Shown piece after piece: positions 36,539-48,729 of a DNA stretch of 64,000 nt. The first letter of the stretch is position 1. The number at the start of each line of letters is the position of its first letter. The position numbers were made by a program, and so were the translations under genes. Origin of the DNA: Zopfochytrium polystomum (Eukaryota; Chytridiomycota; Chytridiomycetes; Chytridiales; Chytridiaceae); assembly GCA_025765615.1 (NCBI GenBank), contig JAIVFJ010000055.1, forward strand, positions 186,001-250,000, read 5' to 3'. The notes below the pieces were generated by a model. The model saw only the letters and a program-made list of their open reading frames with translations. It made no database searches and was not told the origin of the DNA.

Positions 36539-39500
36539 TCATGCGTGCTCTCCTTCTCCTTTCCCCGACATCAGCTTCTCGCGGACCAGTTTCACCAGCT
36601 GCTCAGAGTACTTTTCCAAAAGGTCGACAGACCCTGACTCTTCCTGCTTCGGATTGAACATGTTCAGAGCCTTCTCTGCTGCCGCCTGCACCTCTTGTAA
36701 CACAGAGCGTATCTCCGCAGCAACCAACGCTTCCTCCTCTGGCGCAGAGTCGCCTTTGCTTTCGATCCGAAGCAGAGTGCTTGTGGAGACGGCCGAGAGC
36801 CGCTTCAGCTCGCGAAGGTCTTGCAGGCACTTTGCAGGATCTACAAAGTTCGAATCTGGCAAAATTTAGTCAGGTGCCACAAGGAACAAATCAGAATGAT
36901 CAGTACCGTCCGTGTGGGGAGGGCTACCAACGGCTTGGTCGGATTGGGGTGAGCTTTCCTCACGAGAATGAGAGTCCAACTGCTCCAACGGAACTGCGTC
37001 ATTGCCCTCGATATTTTCGGCCGTTGGAAGCGACGGTGATACCGAGAGGATCCGCTTTCTGGTGGGTGTCTTGTTCACATCTTCCAAAATTCGGCGGTGA
37101 TCCTGTATGCTTTCATCTGGCTTTTCCCGGATTGTGACTTCCGACAATGGGGTGCTATTCTTCACTGCCTCAAAAGCCGAAATAAGAGTGTGCCCGCGAG
37201 TTGCCAAATGCTTTGCTGAAATGCTTTGTCTCACTGCGTCTCTGTCAACGGGTAGAAGAAGGTACTCCTCCAAAGGGGGTGTTACACGAGCTGAATTTGG
37301 TTCGGGCGTTGAGCTTGCGGAGGATAGGTCCAGCATCAGCCTCGCACTCAGGCCTTCCTGGCTATCGGTCACAGAGTCTGCTGGCCTCCGGACAATCTCC
37401 TCAGTTTCTAGGACGGTGAACTGAGAGACCATGTCTTCCAGGTCTCCTGTGGAGTCGGACGAATCAAAGAACACAGTCGCTTCTTCGCCGCTCTCTCCTG
37501 TCGCGCTCTTTGTGTCGGAAAACTCGTCCAAAATCAAGTCGTTTTCGCTGTTTGCAACTTCAGCTCTCGCGGAGGCAACGCTTAGGATGCCCTCGGAGGG
37601 TGCCGCCCAATTCTCATCATCTTCACTGGGTCCCCCAGTCTCTGCTTCGCCCCTGCTGGCGGCCATTGATTCGATGGAGTAGCGCCTTTCGAACAAATTG
37701 GCCCCTGAAGCGACTGGTGTCGATTCGCCTGGTACTTCGCTGTACAGCTTTACGGTGACATCCTCAACTCTCTGAGGCGTAGACGCAACAGTTAGCGACA
37801 ATGGTTACACGCTTTGTCAAACTCACGTCGGCCCACAGCCCTCTTTTCGGTAGCATTTCTTTTGGTCGAGATGTTGTTGGAATTTGGCCAAGCGGGAGCC
37901 GGGATCGCCTGGCCCACGCTGGCAAGTCTTCGTCGCGAAACCCCGACATAAAGTCTCGAATAGCGTCCGAGACTGTCTGGACGCTATCAGGCAGTCTTTC
38001 CTTTTCGTAAATTGCAGAGGACATTGAATCGACATCGTCGTCGAAGAAGGATTCTACGGTTGTTTGGTCCGCGTTCACACTAGGCCCTGCAATACCTTTG
38101 GGTGTTTTAAGCCCTGCGCGAAGAAGCGGGGAGAGTTTCCAAAGAAGAACAAGGCTATCGGCTCCACACGATATCAGAATGGTCATGTCAGGGGTAAATG
38201 CTAGCCCTGTGATGGCTTCTGAGTGACCCACAAGCCTCGAAATGACAACTCCAGTCGATAAATCAAAGATGCGGATGCACTTATCAGATCCAGCAGTGGC
38301 GGCAAAGCGACCAGAGGGATCAATACACACTTTTGTAAGACTTCCCGATGTAACACCATCCAAACTAGGATCGTCGACAGGGTCTGGCCTAAAGGAGTAA
38401 ATGGGTTTTCCAGATTGAATTGAATAAATATTGAGTCGACGGTCTTGGGAAACTGTTGCAACACTCTTTTGCAACGGATCGACCGCAATGTCATAAATTG
38501 TTGACCGTCCAATACTGCTGTGGTAAGAAGTGTACTCGGGAAAGCCGTCTCCGTCTTGAGATTGTCGAAACATAACAGACTTATCCGCTGCCGCGCTGAT
38601 GAGTCTCCTGCCATTATCGGAGAAGCGAACGGCCGTCACGGATGCTGTGTGGTCTTCCAGTGTTTGAACGAGCTGGCATTGTCGCTCAACATCAAAGACA
38701 TGAATCAGTCTATCGCGACTCGCGGTTGATAAAAGTAGTTGGCTTCTGGAAGGGCCTCAATAAAGCCAGTGTGTTACTGCTATGCCTCCTGACGAGTTTT
38801 CATCCCCATACCTAATGAGGCATAGGTGAAATCCATTGACAGAATTTCCGCATCGTGGGCCTCCAGAAATACCCTTTGTGAAAAATTGTCCAAATCGTAC
38901 ACTCTGAAAATTCACTCGTTAAATTGTTTTCCAACACAGCTTGCCAACCACACCTAAGGTTTCCGAAACGATCTCCGGCTGCTAGTAAAGAAGCATCTGG
39001 TGAAACACGAATCGACTTCACTCCATTGGCTTCAGTTGAACCGCTAGCTGCAAATCTTTGTGAGTTGCAGGTCCACTTCGTGGCACACTCGCACACCTTC
39101 CTGTGTCGCACTCTTGTCATTGACGTGAATTACTTTCATCAGCTCGCGGGAGTACAAGTTGCTGTGAAGCCCGTGGGCCGATTCCGGTGATGTGGGAGTC
39201 GACGAGGGGACGGAATCCGAACTCCAGAAACGAATGGTAGAGTCCGATGAACACGTTATAAAAGTATTTCGGGGCATATCGGGATGCGGTTCACTGAGAA
39301 AAGGGACTGCCTGATCCAGGAACGGAATTATTAGATGGAGGAAGCTTGGTGAGGGGAGACGAGTTCTTACCTCAACACCCCATATGCTGTCGCTGTGATA
39401 GAGAAAGCTTCGATATTTTCCAATGTGTCTCAAGTCCTCCACGTCCCATATGTACAAACTGTGGTCGTCATACACTGCGATGATTCTGTCGCCCTTAGAG

Positions 39501-41057
39501 TTGACTTTGATCGCAACGACGGATGGGTAGGCTTCTCCAGGGGCTTGACTTGTTTTTAACCTGCCAAAGACGCTCAGAAATGTGGTTGAACTTTCTCTTG
39601 ATTCTTCACCTGCTTCCAACAGCCGACGAGACATCAAAGCCTATTGGGTGTGGGCGCGGGAGCGTTTGAAGATGCTTCATTGTTATTGGTTCAAACAATC
39701 TGCCGAAAAAATGAGAATGGCATATTGATCGAAGCCTTCCACCAGACCTAACTACCCCTTGCGCGCATCCGCAAACAATGAATCGCTCACACAATGCAAT
39801 ACAACGTCCTGCTTCGACCTCCATGTAAACAGTTTCGTTAATTCAATCGAACAGGAAAACCAGAACTACCTTAAGGTCGACCCATTTCTCCATGACATAC
39901 TCCGAGTCAAAGCAAACGAGCACGCCTCGTTCTGTTATAGAGTAGATTTGGCGAATCTCCTCTGAAACGCAAAAGAGAGCAATATCTACAAAAGTCTCGT
40001 TTTTGTGATCTCCGAGAATCGCTCTCTCTCCGTCCAATTGCGGGAGTGCGGTTCTCGTTGGAGCCGAGTATGAAGGTGGCTTTACTCAAGGATTTCATCA
40101 GATTCCTTTCGGCGCTGATCCTGATGGTACCTTTGTAAGTTTTCCAACTTCCATATTCCATAACCAAAAGTGTTGAGCCCCAGCTGTTGCAAAGTACCGC
40201 CCACCACTTTCGAATTGTACGGCATGTACCTTGGGAAAATAGGGTTACGAATGACGTGGATGCGAATTGCGATGTACCAATGAGCTGGCTCGATTTTGAG
40301 AAAGCTTCTGTCCACTCGCCCAGTTCCAGACGTAAATATTTGCGTCGTGCTGAAAGAAATAGGCCAGGTAATGGTAAGCGGCAGGTTGCCCTTTCAAATG
40401 TATGGAAGAAGAACACGATCACGAATACCTGCAGACCGACCGAGACAAGATACTTCGCGTTCGGAGAGAACTGGACTGCATGCACGCCAAACTTGTGACC
40501 AGAGAATTCTGACGCGATCGTGGCTGTCGCGTGGTCCCAGACTGTTATTTTCGGTTGGTGGCCGGCCTGAGGAGGTGCACGTTTGGCCAAGTTGGTCAGT
40601 GCGCCAGATCCCCCTCACGCGCGATAAAGCAAATCTTATAGCAGACCTCCCCCACAGCCAAATACCGGCCGTCCGGTGAAAACGCAAGGCACGACACGGG
40701 CTTGACGGACCCTGCGGCCTTCCTGATACCGCCGCTCCCCACGCCTGCAGACCCCACCGCTCCCATAGCAAGCGCACCCGGCGTTGCTCGAAGGTCTTCC
40801 GCCGGCAGCCGCGTTCCGGCGGCAGGCCCGGCGACCGCAGCGATGAGGTACCCTGTCTGACGATTGAGCCTGTGGTTGTAGAGAACGACCATGCAGCCGG
40901 CGGCGTACGCGACGAGCGCCTCAGACTCGACGGGGTGCACCGCCAGGCAGGTCGGTCGCGTGACATTGAGGCCAAGGACGCGGTCGAGGTGGACCGGGGG
41001 CTGGCCGCGGCCGTCTGGGCGCTTCCATCGCTTGGGCTGGTGGGCGGCGGGAGGCAT
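36539..41057 (-). CDS. WDR62/MAPKBP1-like WD40-repeat protein
   Basis: A large multi-exon gene with two WD40 propellers. The start at 41057 (MPPAAHQPKRW) leads into LDRVLGLNVTRPTCLAVHP, VAYAAGCMVVLYNHRLNRQT, CLAFSPDGRYLAVGE, ITVWDHATATIASEFSGHKF and VQFSPNAKYLVSVG. This is the same order as in vertebrate MAPKBP1 and WDR62, which bind JNK and sit at centrosomes or spindle poles. More blades follow at 39,050-39,640 (AIKVNSKGDRIIAVYDDHSL) and 37,960-38,640 (VRFSDNGRRLISAAADKSVM). An acidic disordered region (36,866-37,800) precedes a short C-terminal helical segment (36,539-36,862) that could dimerise. The exact exon junctions around 38,700-40,400 were not all resolved. Confidence 0.8.
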
Positions 41058-41368
41058 CGACTGGCGGGGGCGGGGTGGAGGAAACGGTGGTTTGGAGGAG
41101 CGGTGCCAGCGCTCCTGGGCAACAGAGGCTTTCACTGGGCTGCTGGAAGGCCGCGTACGCCTACGGAAGAGTGGGAGGAGCCGCACGAACAAGGGCGATG
41201 GGCGCGTGTTGGCTGAAGCGGGCGATCACTGGCGGCCGGGGCAAGCGTGTGGGGAATCTGTCCGGACCTTGCGGGCTTTGGCCAATCTTCCAGAAATTTT
41301 GGTGGCAACCAATCGGAGTTTGAAAGGTGGGAAGGTTGGGTGCAAACGGCATTGACAGTCTTTGTATA

Positions 41369-44300
41369 TTAAAGACGCTTCTTCTCGGGTTGAGGAAGAG
41401 ATATCCGACCCACCAAAAAGTGACCAACAGTGAAAAGCAGAATTTGAAAGACAATGAACGCGCTAGCGATGATAAAGTGGCTGATGGTCGTGCCAATCTC
41501 GAGCCAACTCCCACTGTCGCGGACAAGGAAGAAGAAATTCAAAGTCATAACATCCGTGGTGGAAAGAACCACCAGAAGCAGACTGAAGGAAGGAAGTTCG
41601 AGAGACCGGGTGATTACACCAAACACGGCTGACAAGAAAAACAATGGAACCCAGAGCTTGAAAATGAGCAGAGCGGCCATCACAAACGGTTGGAATGTGG
41701 TGGTGAAGCGATAGACCGACTCAAGGGAGAAGGATGAGACTGAGGCAATATTGCCCGTGCCAAAGAAGCCGACGTTGATGAGGCACAAGAACACAGTGGC
41801 CGTCCAGAGGTCATTGGGCTTAAGCGGACGGAAACGTGTTGGTTGTCTGATTATGCCATCAGTTTTCTTCCACAGAGCAATTGTGTCCTAGACGGTTCCG
41901 CAAGATTGACGGTTGAGACAGAGGCGATGGCCGCAATACTGTGTTCGCAGTCGAAACTCACCTGGTTCGCTTTTAGAATGTCCACCTCGTGATAAATATG
42001 CCGTTCGACTACAAGCCACGCCATCGCAGTCATGCAGAAGCAGAAATAGAACAGTGTTTCGTAGCTGTGGAGAGAATTACTATCGGCACATGAATTCCCA
42101 TTTCGTTGACGATACTCACGAGAGGCTTAGCAAAATGAAGACAGGGGCAAATGCAAGGTAAATAACAACGAGTCGAAGTAGGTAGTGTTGACTTCCACCA
42201 AGACCGTCAAGAACGGGAACCAGCACCGACGAAGCAAGCATTGCCCAGCTCACAGTCTGGTTCATGGACGGAAGGCCCTCTTTGTTTGCCAAACGGCGAG
42301 AAGTGTCGTTGACGACGAGGACGCTTGCGACGATGATCAAAAGCTGATTCACTCAATGTGAGAATACAAGAAAGCAAAGATATTCATTCTTCCGCCAACC
42401 TGGAGAACAATCGTCAACGGGACGCCTGGCTTTGCTTTCGTTGGCGAGGTTGACGCCATATATGTTGGCAACGCAAACGCAGCGTAAATTCCTGACCCGA
42501 TAATGAGAACAGCTCCTGCATTCCTGTGCATAGCAAAAATAGTCGTCAGGCATTAAAAACTGCCAGGAATAACCTACACAAGCCTCATGTCTTCGTTGTA
42601 CTCCACGGGCAACAGCGTAAAAACGCTGAGGACCACACAGAAGAATTTCCAAACGAGGAGAATCGCCCAATTTTTCTTCTTAAAAGTGTCTGGCGTTGTC
42701 TCAGGCCAAAGTACACCACCTGCGATCAGACAAGGCGACAGAATCTCGCGCTGGAAATAACTGTAGACCTATTGCGCCTATCAGTTTCGCAGTTCGCCGC
42801 GTCGAGTGAACCTTACAAGGAGTTCCAGTGCAGCTACGTAGATGAAGCATTTGGCAAAATTCAACCACCAGCCCTCGTCATACACACTCGATGGGAGCAA
42901 GTCGAAAAAGTACTTGCGCTCCTTGAATGCATTCGACCACAAGTAGACCGGGAAAGCCACGTAGATGTAGTAGATAGGAGACGATCTCTTGATCAGGAGG
43001 AGAGCACTGAAAACGACGAAAACGCCCAAAGCCGCCCTGTCAATCTGTAAAACTATTTAAGAACGTTGACTGATTATCGCCAACAACTCTGACCTGACTA
43101 TCAAGGAAGGAAGTACCCTTCTCCTTCACACTGAAGCGTACAGAGTTTTTTCCCTTTTTCGGCTCAGGAACGGTCCCTTGGCTCGGCCAAGTGGTCAATA
43201 CGACTTCCGGAGTGATGTAATTCTTCAAAACAAACAGAATGCAGTACGCTATCCAGCCGACATAGCCCACAGTCACAATCGAGCGCAAAAACAGCCAGTC
43301 ATACGTTTGATAGTATCGCAAGCCCTCAATAGCTAACTCAGCCAACGCGGTGCTCTTAACAATCGCCCGCCCGTAGGTTTCCGTGATACGCTTTGGCGTC
43401 AGCTCGAACGTCGTATCCCGCGCCTTTGAAATAAGTAAACGAATTTCGTCCAGAAGCTCTTCGTGTCGAACAAGAGGAGCGAAACGCTTGAAAAACAGTT
43501 CATGCCGCCGTTTGGTATCTTCTTTCACCAGGAACTGTCGAAGAATCTGTACTGCGTTTCCCAAGGCTGCTTCTGCGCGGTGGTCGTGGGAAACGTCAAG
43601 GTAAGTAATGGGTAGCTCGCCGACGGAGTTCATAGGAAAGGGCACGCCAATGAGGGTTGACTTTTCATTAGGATTTTTGTTTTTGCAATATTGATTAGAA
43701 TCCGTCAAAGACTCGAAGTCAGAAAAAAGGACAGAGCACGATACCATGAGAGGAGCTATATCTGCTTGATTTACATCATTTCGAACAACGTCGTCGAGAT
43801 TCCATGGGACTTGCGCGAAAGGATCACTCGGGTCAATTGCACTTGTCGTTGTCGGCAGTGGTGCCGCCGAAGACTCTGTCAATGTGACTGCCTCTGCTTC
43901 TTTCTCATCCCCAGCTGTGTCTGACGCGGCGGCGCTGTCTTGTCGCTTCCTGATCCTGGTTTTACTCTTTCTCACAAGTTTGCTGCGTTTGATTCCTGCG
44001 CCCCATGCTACCAACGGCGTCATCGTATTATCTGGGTGACCGTCGCCATGGTTCCCTCTGTGTGACATTCCGTGATCGGCTGTCACAATGTACGCTGTCT
44101 TCTCATCGTTTCCGAAGAATTCTTCCAGTTTCTTTGTGATGTGAGATATTCCGGCATCCACTACAGCAATATTGCCGAGGTACTCTTTTGAGTTGGGGCG
44201 GTGCCCATGACCATTCGTATCCAGCCCAAGAAGACTGGAGTCAATTAGAACAGTTGCAAACGGCTACGGATTCTAGTGGGCTTACTGGAAGAACAGGACA

Positions 44301-45499
44301 ACTTTATCCGATCGAAGCTGGCTGGCAAGCGTTGCGTTCGATTTGGCCTCCTTCATAAACTCATCAAACTTGTCAAAAACCCAGGTGTCCAGTTTAGCGG
44401 CATCTTTGGAGGCAATGGTATTGCTCAGTTCACCAACAAACCCAAACGACCCTCACCTTTCTCTGCGAAGTCCTCGAATTCAGGAGAATACATGATCGTC
44501 GCCACCTTGCTCGGATCAGACGCACCCTCCGCAAACATTGGAAGGATGTCTGGAGACCCAAAAGACCATGTCCACCGCGACTCGTTAAAAACCGAGTCGA
44601 AGTTGACCGGGTTCATTTTCCATCCTGCCCAACGGGTTAGGTCAGCGCTGAATAATAGGAATCCATACAAAGGAGGTTTAGCTCCCCCGACGCACCTTTG
44701 GTCACGGCGCTAACATCCTCGTAGAATCCAGCAATCAGGGCCACATGACCCGGACGAGATTCCGTCGGAACTCGCGTGTGCGAAACGCCCCAGCTACCTC
44801 GGTTCAAAACGATATCCTGTAAGAAAGGGGCGCGAGACACGCGATCTTCGAATAGCTTGTCCGCGCGAAGACCGTCCGCTTCCCAGAGGAAAAATTGAAG
44901 TCAGTACTTCGAGCTCAACGTGGTAATTCTCCTCCTTTGTGGAGCAACTCGCAAACGAGGCCACTTGCATCCAAACAGAGCAAGTGAAGCGAGTGAAGTG
45001 ATCAAACCCACCAACAAATAAGACCAGTCGATTTGCGGGTGGTGGGGATGGTGGGTCTACAGGTGTCATTCCATGGACTAGCGGAGTGCGAAAGTAGATG
45101 TCAAATATGGAGAAGCTGTAGACCGCGTGGAAAACGATTCCAAGAAGTAGAAGGTGGGCCAGGGAGCCTGTATTGACTAAGAAAAAATCGCAGTTAGTTA
45201 CTTCGCTCGCAGATCAACGCGGTGCGGTGACCAGTACGAGGTGCATACGGCAATACGCCTCGCAGCTAACGAACAGCGCCATTTTCCCCAGTGATCACCC
45301 GCACATTTTGAGCGGATCGCCTTCCCACGCGCAATGTACCTTTCAAACCACTGCCACGATCGACCTGCGCGCCCGTCGCATTCGCCGTTGATGCGGTCGA
45401 AGCAGTCGACGCCGACGACGACGACGCGAGGGTGTGCTCCGACGGTGCGGCGGCCGCGGTCGGGGCCGCCACGGAAGAGGCCTCCTCGGACGAAGCCAT
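41369..45499 (-). CDS. MCD4: PIG-N/Mcd4, GPI ethanolamine phosphate transferase 1
   Basis: An ER enzyme that adds ethanolamine phosphate to the first mannose of GPI anchor precursors. Exon 1 is 45499-45340 (a 53-residue Ser/Ala/Thr-rich cytosolic tail) and exon 2 is 45167-45012. Exon 2 contains the signal-anchor [20 protein letters not shown] then [15 protein letters not shown] and NRLVLFVG. The alkaline-phosphatase-type catalytic domain shows [19 protein letters not shown] (Thr nucleophile in PTESRPGH), [14 protein letters not shown] and [20 protein letters not shown], the metal-binding set. A long multi-span C-terminal half follows, with [20 protein letters not shown] and [20 protein letters not shown] just before the end at 41369. 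Central exon borders were not all fixed. Confidence 0.92.
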
Positions 45500-45643
45500 T
45501 TTATTTTCAATTGCCTCTCTCTGTCTCTCTGTCACCAGTGAACAGCTTTGGCTTTTCCTTCTGTTCCTTTGGCTGTCGCGCCTTTCTCTCCTCTGACTGT
45601 CTGTCTCGCACATTTTCTCTCTCTGTCGACGCCTCTCTCTCTG

Positions 45644-45708
<65 letters not shown>

Positions 45709-45734
45709 TCTCTTCTCTCTCGCCCATCCCAAAA
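45500..45734. promoter_or_regulatory. Divergent promoter of PIG-N and F-box-like gene with long (CT)n tract
   Basis: A 235-bp spacer between divergent start codons. A (CT)n run of about 60 bp (about 45649-45710) dominates it, beginning 150 bp upstream of PIG-N and ending about 25 bp before the plus-strand ATG. No TATA box is seen. Confidence 0.55.
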
Positions 45735-48221
45735 ATGCTGACGAGGGCCTCCCAGCAGGAAACTCCGACGACAACGACGGCCGCGGCGGCTGCGGCGTCG
45801 ACGGCAAGGTGCGCCAAAGGCTCGGCCGCAGCTATGGCGTGCAGCAGCACCAGCACCAGCAGCGAAGACTGCAGCGGAGACCGCAGCGGCGTCCGCGGCA
45901 CTGGGTGGCTGCGATGGAGCAACAGCAGCACAAGGCGCCCGCCCCGTTCGCCACAGTCGACGCCGACGGCTCCCGCAGCCACAGCGGCCAGCCCCTCTCC
46001 GCGACTTTCCCCAGCAGTTGCCGCCGCCGGCCGGGGCGACACCACCCCCGCCGGCGAACCGCGTGCGCCCACCCATGTCGATCGCAGCCAGCGAGGCTTT
46101 CCGGCTCTTGTCCAGGCCCTCGTTTGCCGCCTCCTGGATGTCATCTCCCTCTTTCAGCTGCGCCAGTGTTCGGCTTCGTGGCAGGACGCGGCGTTGGCCG
46201 TTTTGGCTCTTCCCGCTCGAGACCTTTCTGCCGCACTCAGCGTCAGCGAGGGGATTTGTCCTCACTCTGGAGTGAGCTGCAGTTGCAGGGGCCGCCAGAT
46301 GCACGCGTGGAGAATACTAGGAGTTCTTTTCGCCGCGGACTCATTCGCTCGTTTTCCCTCAAGGTTTATGTGGTCTGCCGAGGTCGTGTCTTGGTTCACG
46401 CAGATCGCAAAGGCCGCCGGAGAGGCCCAATCGCGCTCATGGGCAAGCGGCCTCCTCGCCCGTCTCGTTGACGAACATCCATTTGGCTCTCTTATGTTTG
46501 GACTCGCGGTAGTCCGACTCCAGCCGTCCATATACATGCGACCGCCGTCTCTCAATGGCGACGCCAACGACGGAAATGCCGGCACCGATTCGAAACGGCG
46601 CGCTGGCGCACAGACCCGCTCTAACATCACTTTCGCAATAACAAGTGACAGCTTCGTGGCGGGCCAACTGGTCGGCGTGCGCCTCGCCCTCTACAAGCAC
46701 CTCTTCCCCGTCCGAACCGCCGCATACGAACTGAGCGTAGTTCTCTCAAGCGTTGTCCGCGAGGCACGAAAATTCAATTTCGAAGCAGTCCAGGACTGGG
46801 ACAACGGCGTCCTCACAAGATTTCTACGCGGCGTTAGAAATGCTTGGTCCGTCCTCGAATCGCTCGAGCCAGAAGAGATCGGCAAGTTTGGCGTGTGCGT
46901 TCCCACTCCTCAACCTGGTTTACCGTCCGGAAGCGGCGTGACCGCTCTGTCGAAAGATTCTGCAAAGCACACCCTCGCTCCAGTGGAACCCCTATGCTTA
47001 GCGCTTCCTGGCATGGCGCGCGTAATCCTGCTTGAGGAAATGACTCACGAGTTTGAGATTGACTCGCTCTCCGGGGCGGCTGCGGGGTCCCGATTGATCG
47101 GGCCGTCCACCAACGACGATCTTTGGGACCGCGTCGGTTGCCGACACAATTTTTACATGTACCTCCGTATGTTTGGCGCCGCGCAAGCGATCGAAGATGC
47201 CTTTGGAATTAGGCCTTCCTACACTGACGCGGAGTTGAGCGCTCCTGCGAGTAGCGATGATAGCGACGACGAAAATGGGGGGCAACACGGGAGGGACGAA
47301 CGCTGTACGGGAATCGGCAATATGAATGAACGCAATGACGAACCCGGCGACACAAACACAGCCTTCATGGGCGGCACCGCAGCATCCGCAAAACGGCCGG
47401 CTCGAAGCACTAAATTTGGAAGCCTTGCCGGCATTAACGGCGAGGGGATCGGGCGGGAAGAAACCAAATCATTATCGAACTCCGCAGCGATAACAACAGC
47501 GATACCAACTAGCACATCCACAGCTCCCTCCTCCGCCGCCTCAGCCAAACCATTCCACGCGATACCGCCGCCCCCAAGGCCCATATCCGACAGTACTGCG
47601 TCTCTGCTCGTCCGTGCAGCCCGCGCCGTTCCGCCCGTTGTCCCGCCGCCCACGCTGACAGTATCCGATCGCAGCGTTCTGCTTTGCCACGAAAGGGACC
47701 CCACTGGAGCCGTTCACCCGTCGTTCCGCAAAGTCAAGGGCCTCGCCGACGACTTGATCGCCGCCGAGCGCGAGGCCGCCCGCAAGCTCGCCCTCAGCTT
47801 TGCCCTGGCGCGAAGAGCCGCCGCCTCCGGTCACGACGACGAGTCCGCCTTTGCCTCTGCCTTTTACTCCAACAATAGCCCGCCGCACGTCCCCGTACAC
47901 GCGTGGGACGCAGACCCGCGCTCCCCGGCGCAGGTCGTGCTGGAAAAGATTGTCGAGGCCTGCGACCTGCTCGGCGCCGCGGACGTTGCTGGCGCGGGCG
48001 GCGGAGTCACGGACGAAGAAGACGGACGTGATGGCGACGGCGGCGGCGGCGGGTGGGATGGCCACGGGTTCGGTTGTTTTGGTGGTGACGGTGGTGATAG
48101 GCCCCGCGAGGGCTCACCGAGCGTCGTTCGTGGGGGCAAGCGCCGTGATGAAGCGGCGAGGTCCCGAGCGGACGCGGTGTTGCTGGCGTTTTTCGGGCGG
48201 CTGCACGAGTGGGCGGTGTAG
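45735..48221 (+). CDS. Large F-box-like protein of unknown function, 828 aa, single exon
   Basis: The ATG at 45735 opens a stop-free 828-codon frame. Residues 1-115 are Thr/Ser/Ala-rich low complexity. A segment starting FPALVQALVCRLLDVISLFQ followed by LRQCSASWQDAALAVLAL (about residues 123-160) has the spacing of an F-box, with the Cys-x-x-x-Trp of the second helix. Residues 170-500 are a folded-looking region without a known family match (for example LGVLFAADSFARFPSRFMWS). The C-terminal third is acidic, Ser/Pro/Gly-rich. A role as a substrate receptor of SCF ubiquitin ligases is possible but rests on the weak F-box. The antisense ORFs across this gene are shadows. Confidence 0.6.
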   Translation: MLTRASQQETPTTTTAAAAAASTARCAKGSAAAMACSSTSTSSEDCSGDRSGVRGTGWLRWSNSSTRRPPRSPQSTPTAPAATAASPSPRLSPAVAAAGRGDTTPAGEPRAPTHVDRSQRGFPALVQALVCRLLDVISLFQLRQCSASWQDAALAVLALPARDLSAALSVSEGICPHSGVSCSCRGRQMHAWRILGVLFAADSFARFPSRFMWSAEVVSWFTQIAKAAGEAQSRSWASGLLARLVDEHPFGSLMFGLAVVRLQPSIYMRPPSLNGDANDGNAGTDSKRRAGAQTRSNITFAITSDSFVAGQLVGVRLALYKHLFPVRTAAYELSVVLSSVVREARKFNFEAVQDWDNGVLTRFLRGVRNAWSVLESLEPEEIGKFGVCVPTPQPGLPSGSGVTALSKDSAKHTLAPVEPLCLALPGMARVILLEEMTHEFEIDSLSGAAAGSRLIGPSTNDDLWDRVGCRHNFYMYLRMFGAAQAIEDAFGIRPSYTDAELSAPASSDDSDDENGGQHGRDERCTGIGNMNERNDEPGDTNTAFMGGTAASAKRPARSTKFGSLAGINGEGIGREETKSLSNSAAITTAIPTSTSTAPSSAASAKPFHAIPPPPRPISDSTASLLVRAARAVPPVVPPPTLTVSDRSVLLCHERDPTGAVHPSFRKVKGLADDLIAAEREAARKLALSFALARRAAASGHDDESAFASAFYSNNSPPHVPVHAWDADPRSPAQVVLEKIVEACDLLGAADVAGAGGGVTDEEDGRDGDGGGGGWDGHGFGCFGGDGGDRPREGSPSVVRGGKRRDEAARSRADAVLLAFFGRLHEWAV

Positions 48222-48729
48222 GACTAATGGATACCGCAGCGGTGTTGGAGGGGACCTTCCCTTGTGTTGCTGCCGGAATAACGGAAAGAAGTACCTATTA
48301 AATTATGTTAGTGCTCGCTGTGTTGGCCATGAACTCGACAGCATTACAATAGAATCTGCCAGCAATGCAGAGTTGCTTTCGTGCAGTCTCAAGCGAGGCT
48401 TTGGACCGGTGTTCTCCTTCGTCGTTCCAATTCATTCTCGTTATTGGGCAACCACATCCGCCGGTGCAAGATGTAAGAACTTTGTAACGTTGAGCGCCGG
48501 GTCTTTTTTTCGCTCTTGATATCCTGTTTTTGTCCTCCATGCCTTTATTGTGCGTGTTGTCACAACTGCGACTTCAAACTTTCGGTACGTCTTACTTACG
48601 CTGCTTCGAAGCACATGCGAACGTGTGCAGGCGCCCCGCTTCCCATTTCTCTCGTGTCAGGCAGCCTGACTGAAAATGGCCGCAAGGGATTCGAATCAAC
48701 TTGTTCCTTCATAGCAGCACCAACGATAC
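48222..48729. other. Convergent intergenic region
   Basis: About 500 bp between the F-box-like stop and the stop of the TIR-NB-ARC-TPR gene. No coding signal. It presumably holds both 3' UTRs. Confidence 0.5.

Noticed and set aside
45266..46304. Long minus-strand ORFs crossing the PIG-N first exon and the CT tract
   Set aside because: Their middle is (RE)n encoded by the (GA)n tract. Only the segment after the ATG at 45499 belongs to PIG-N.
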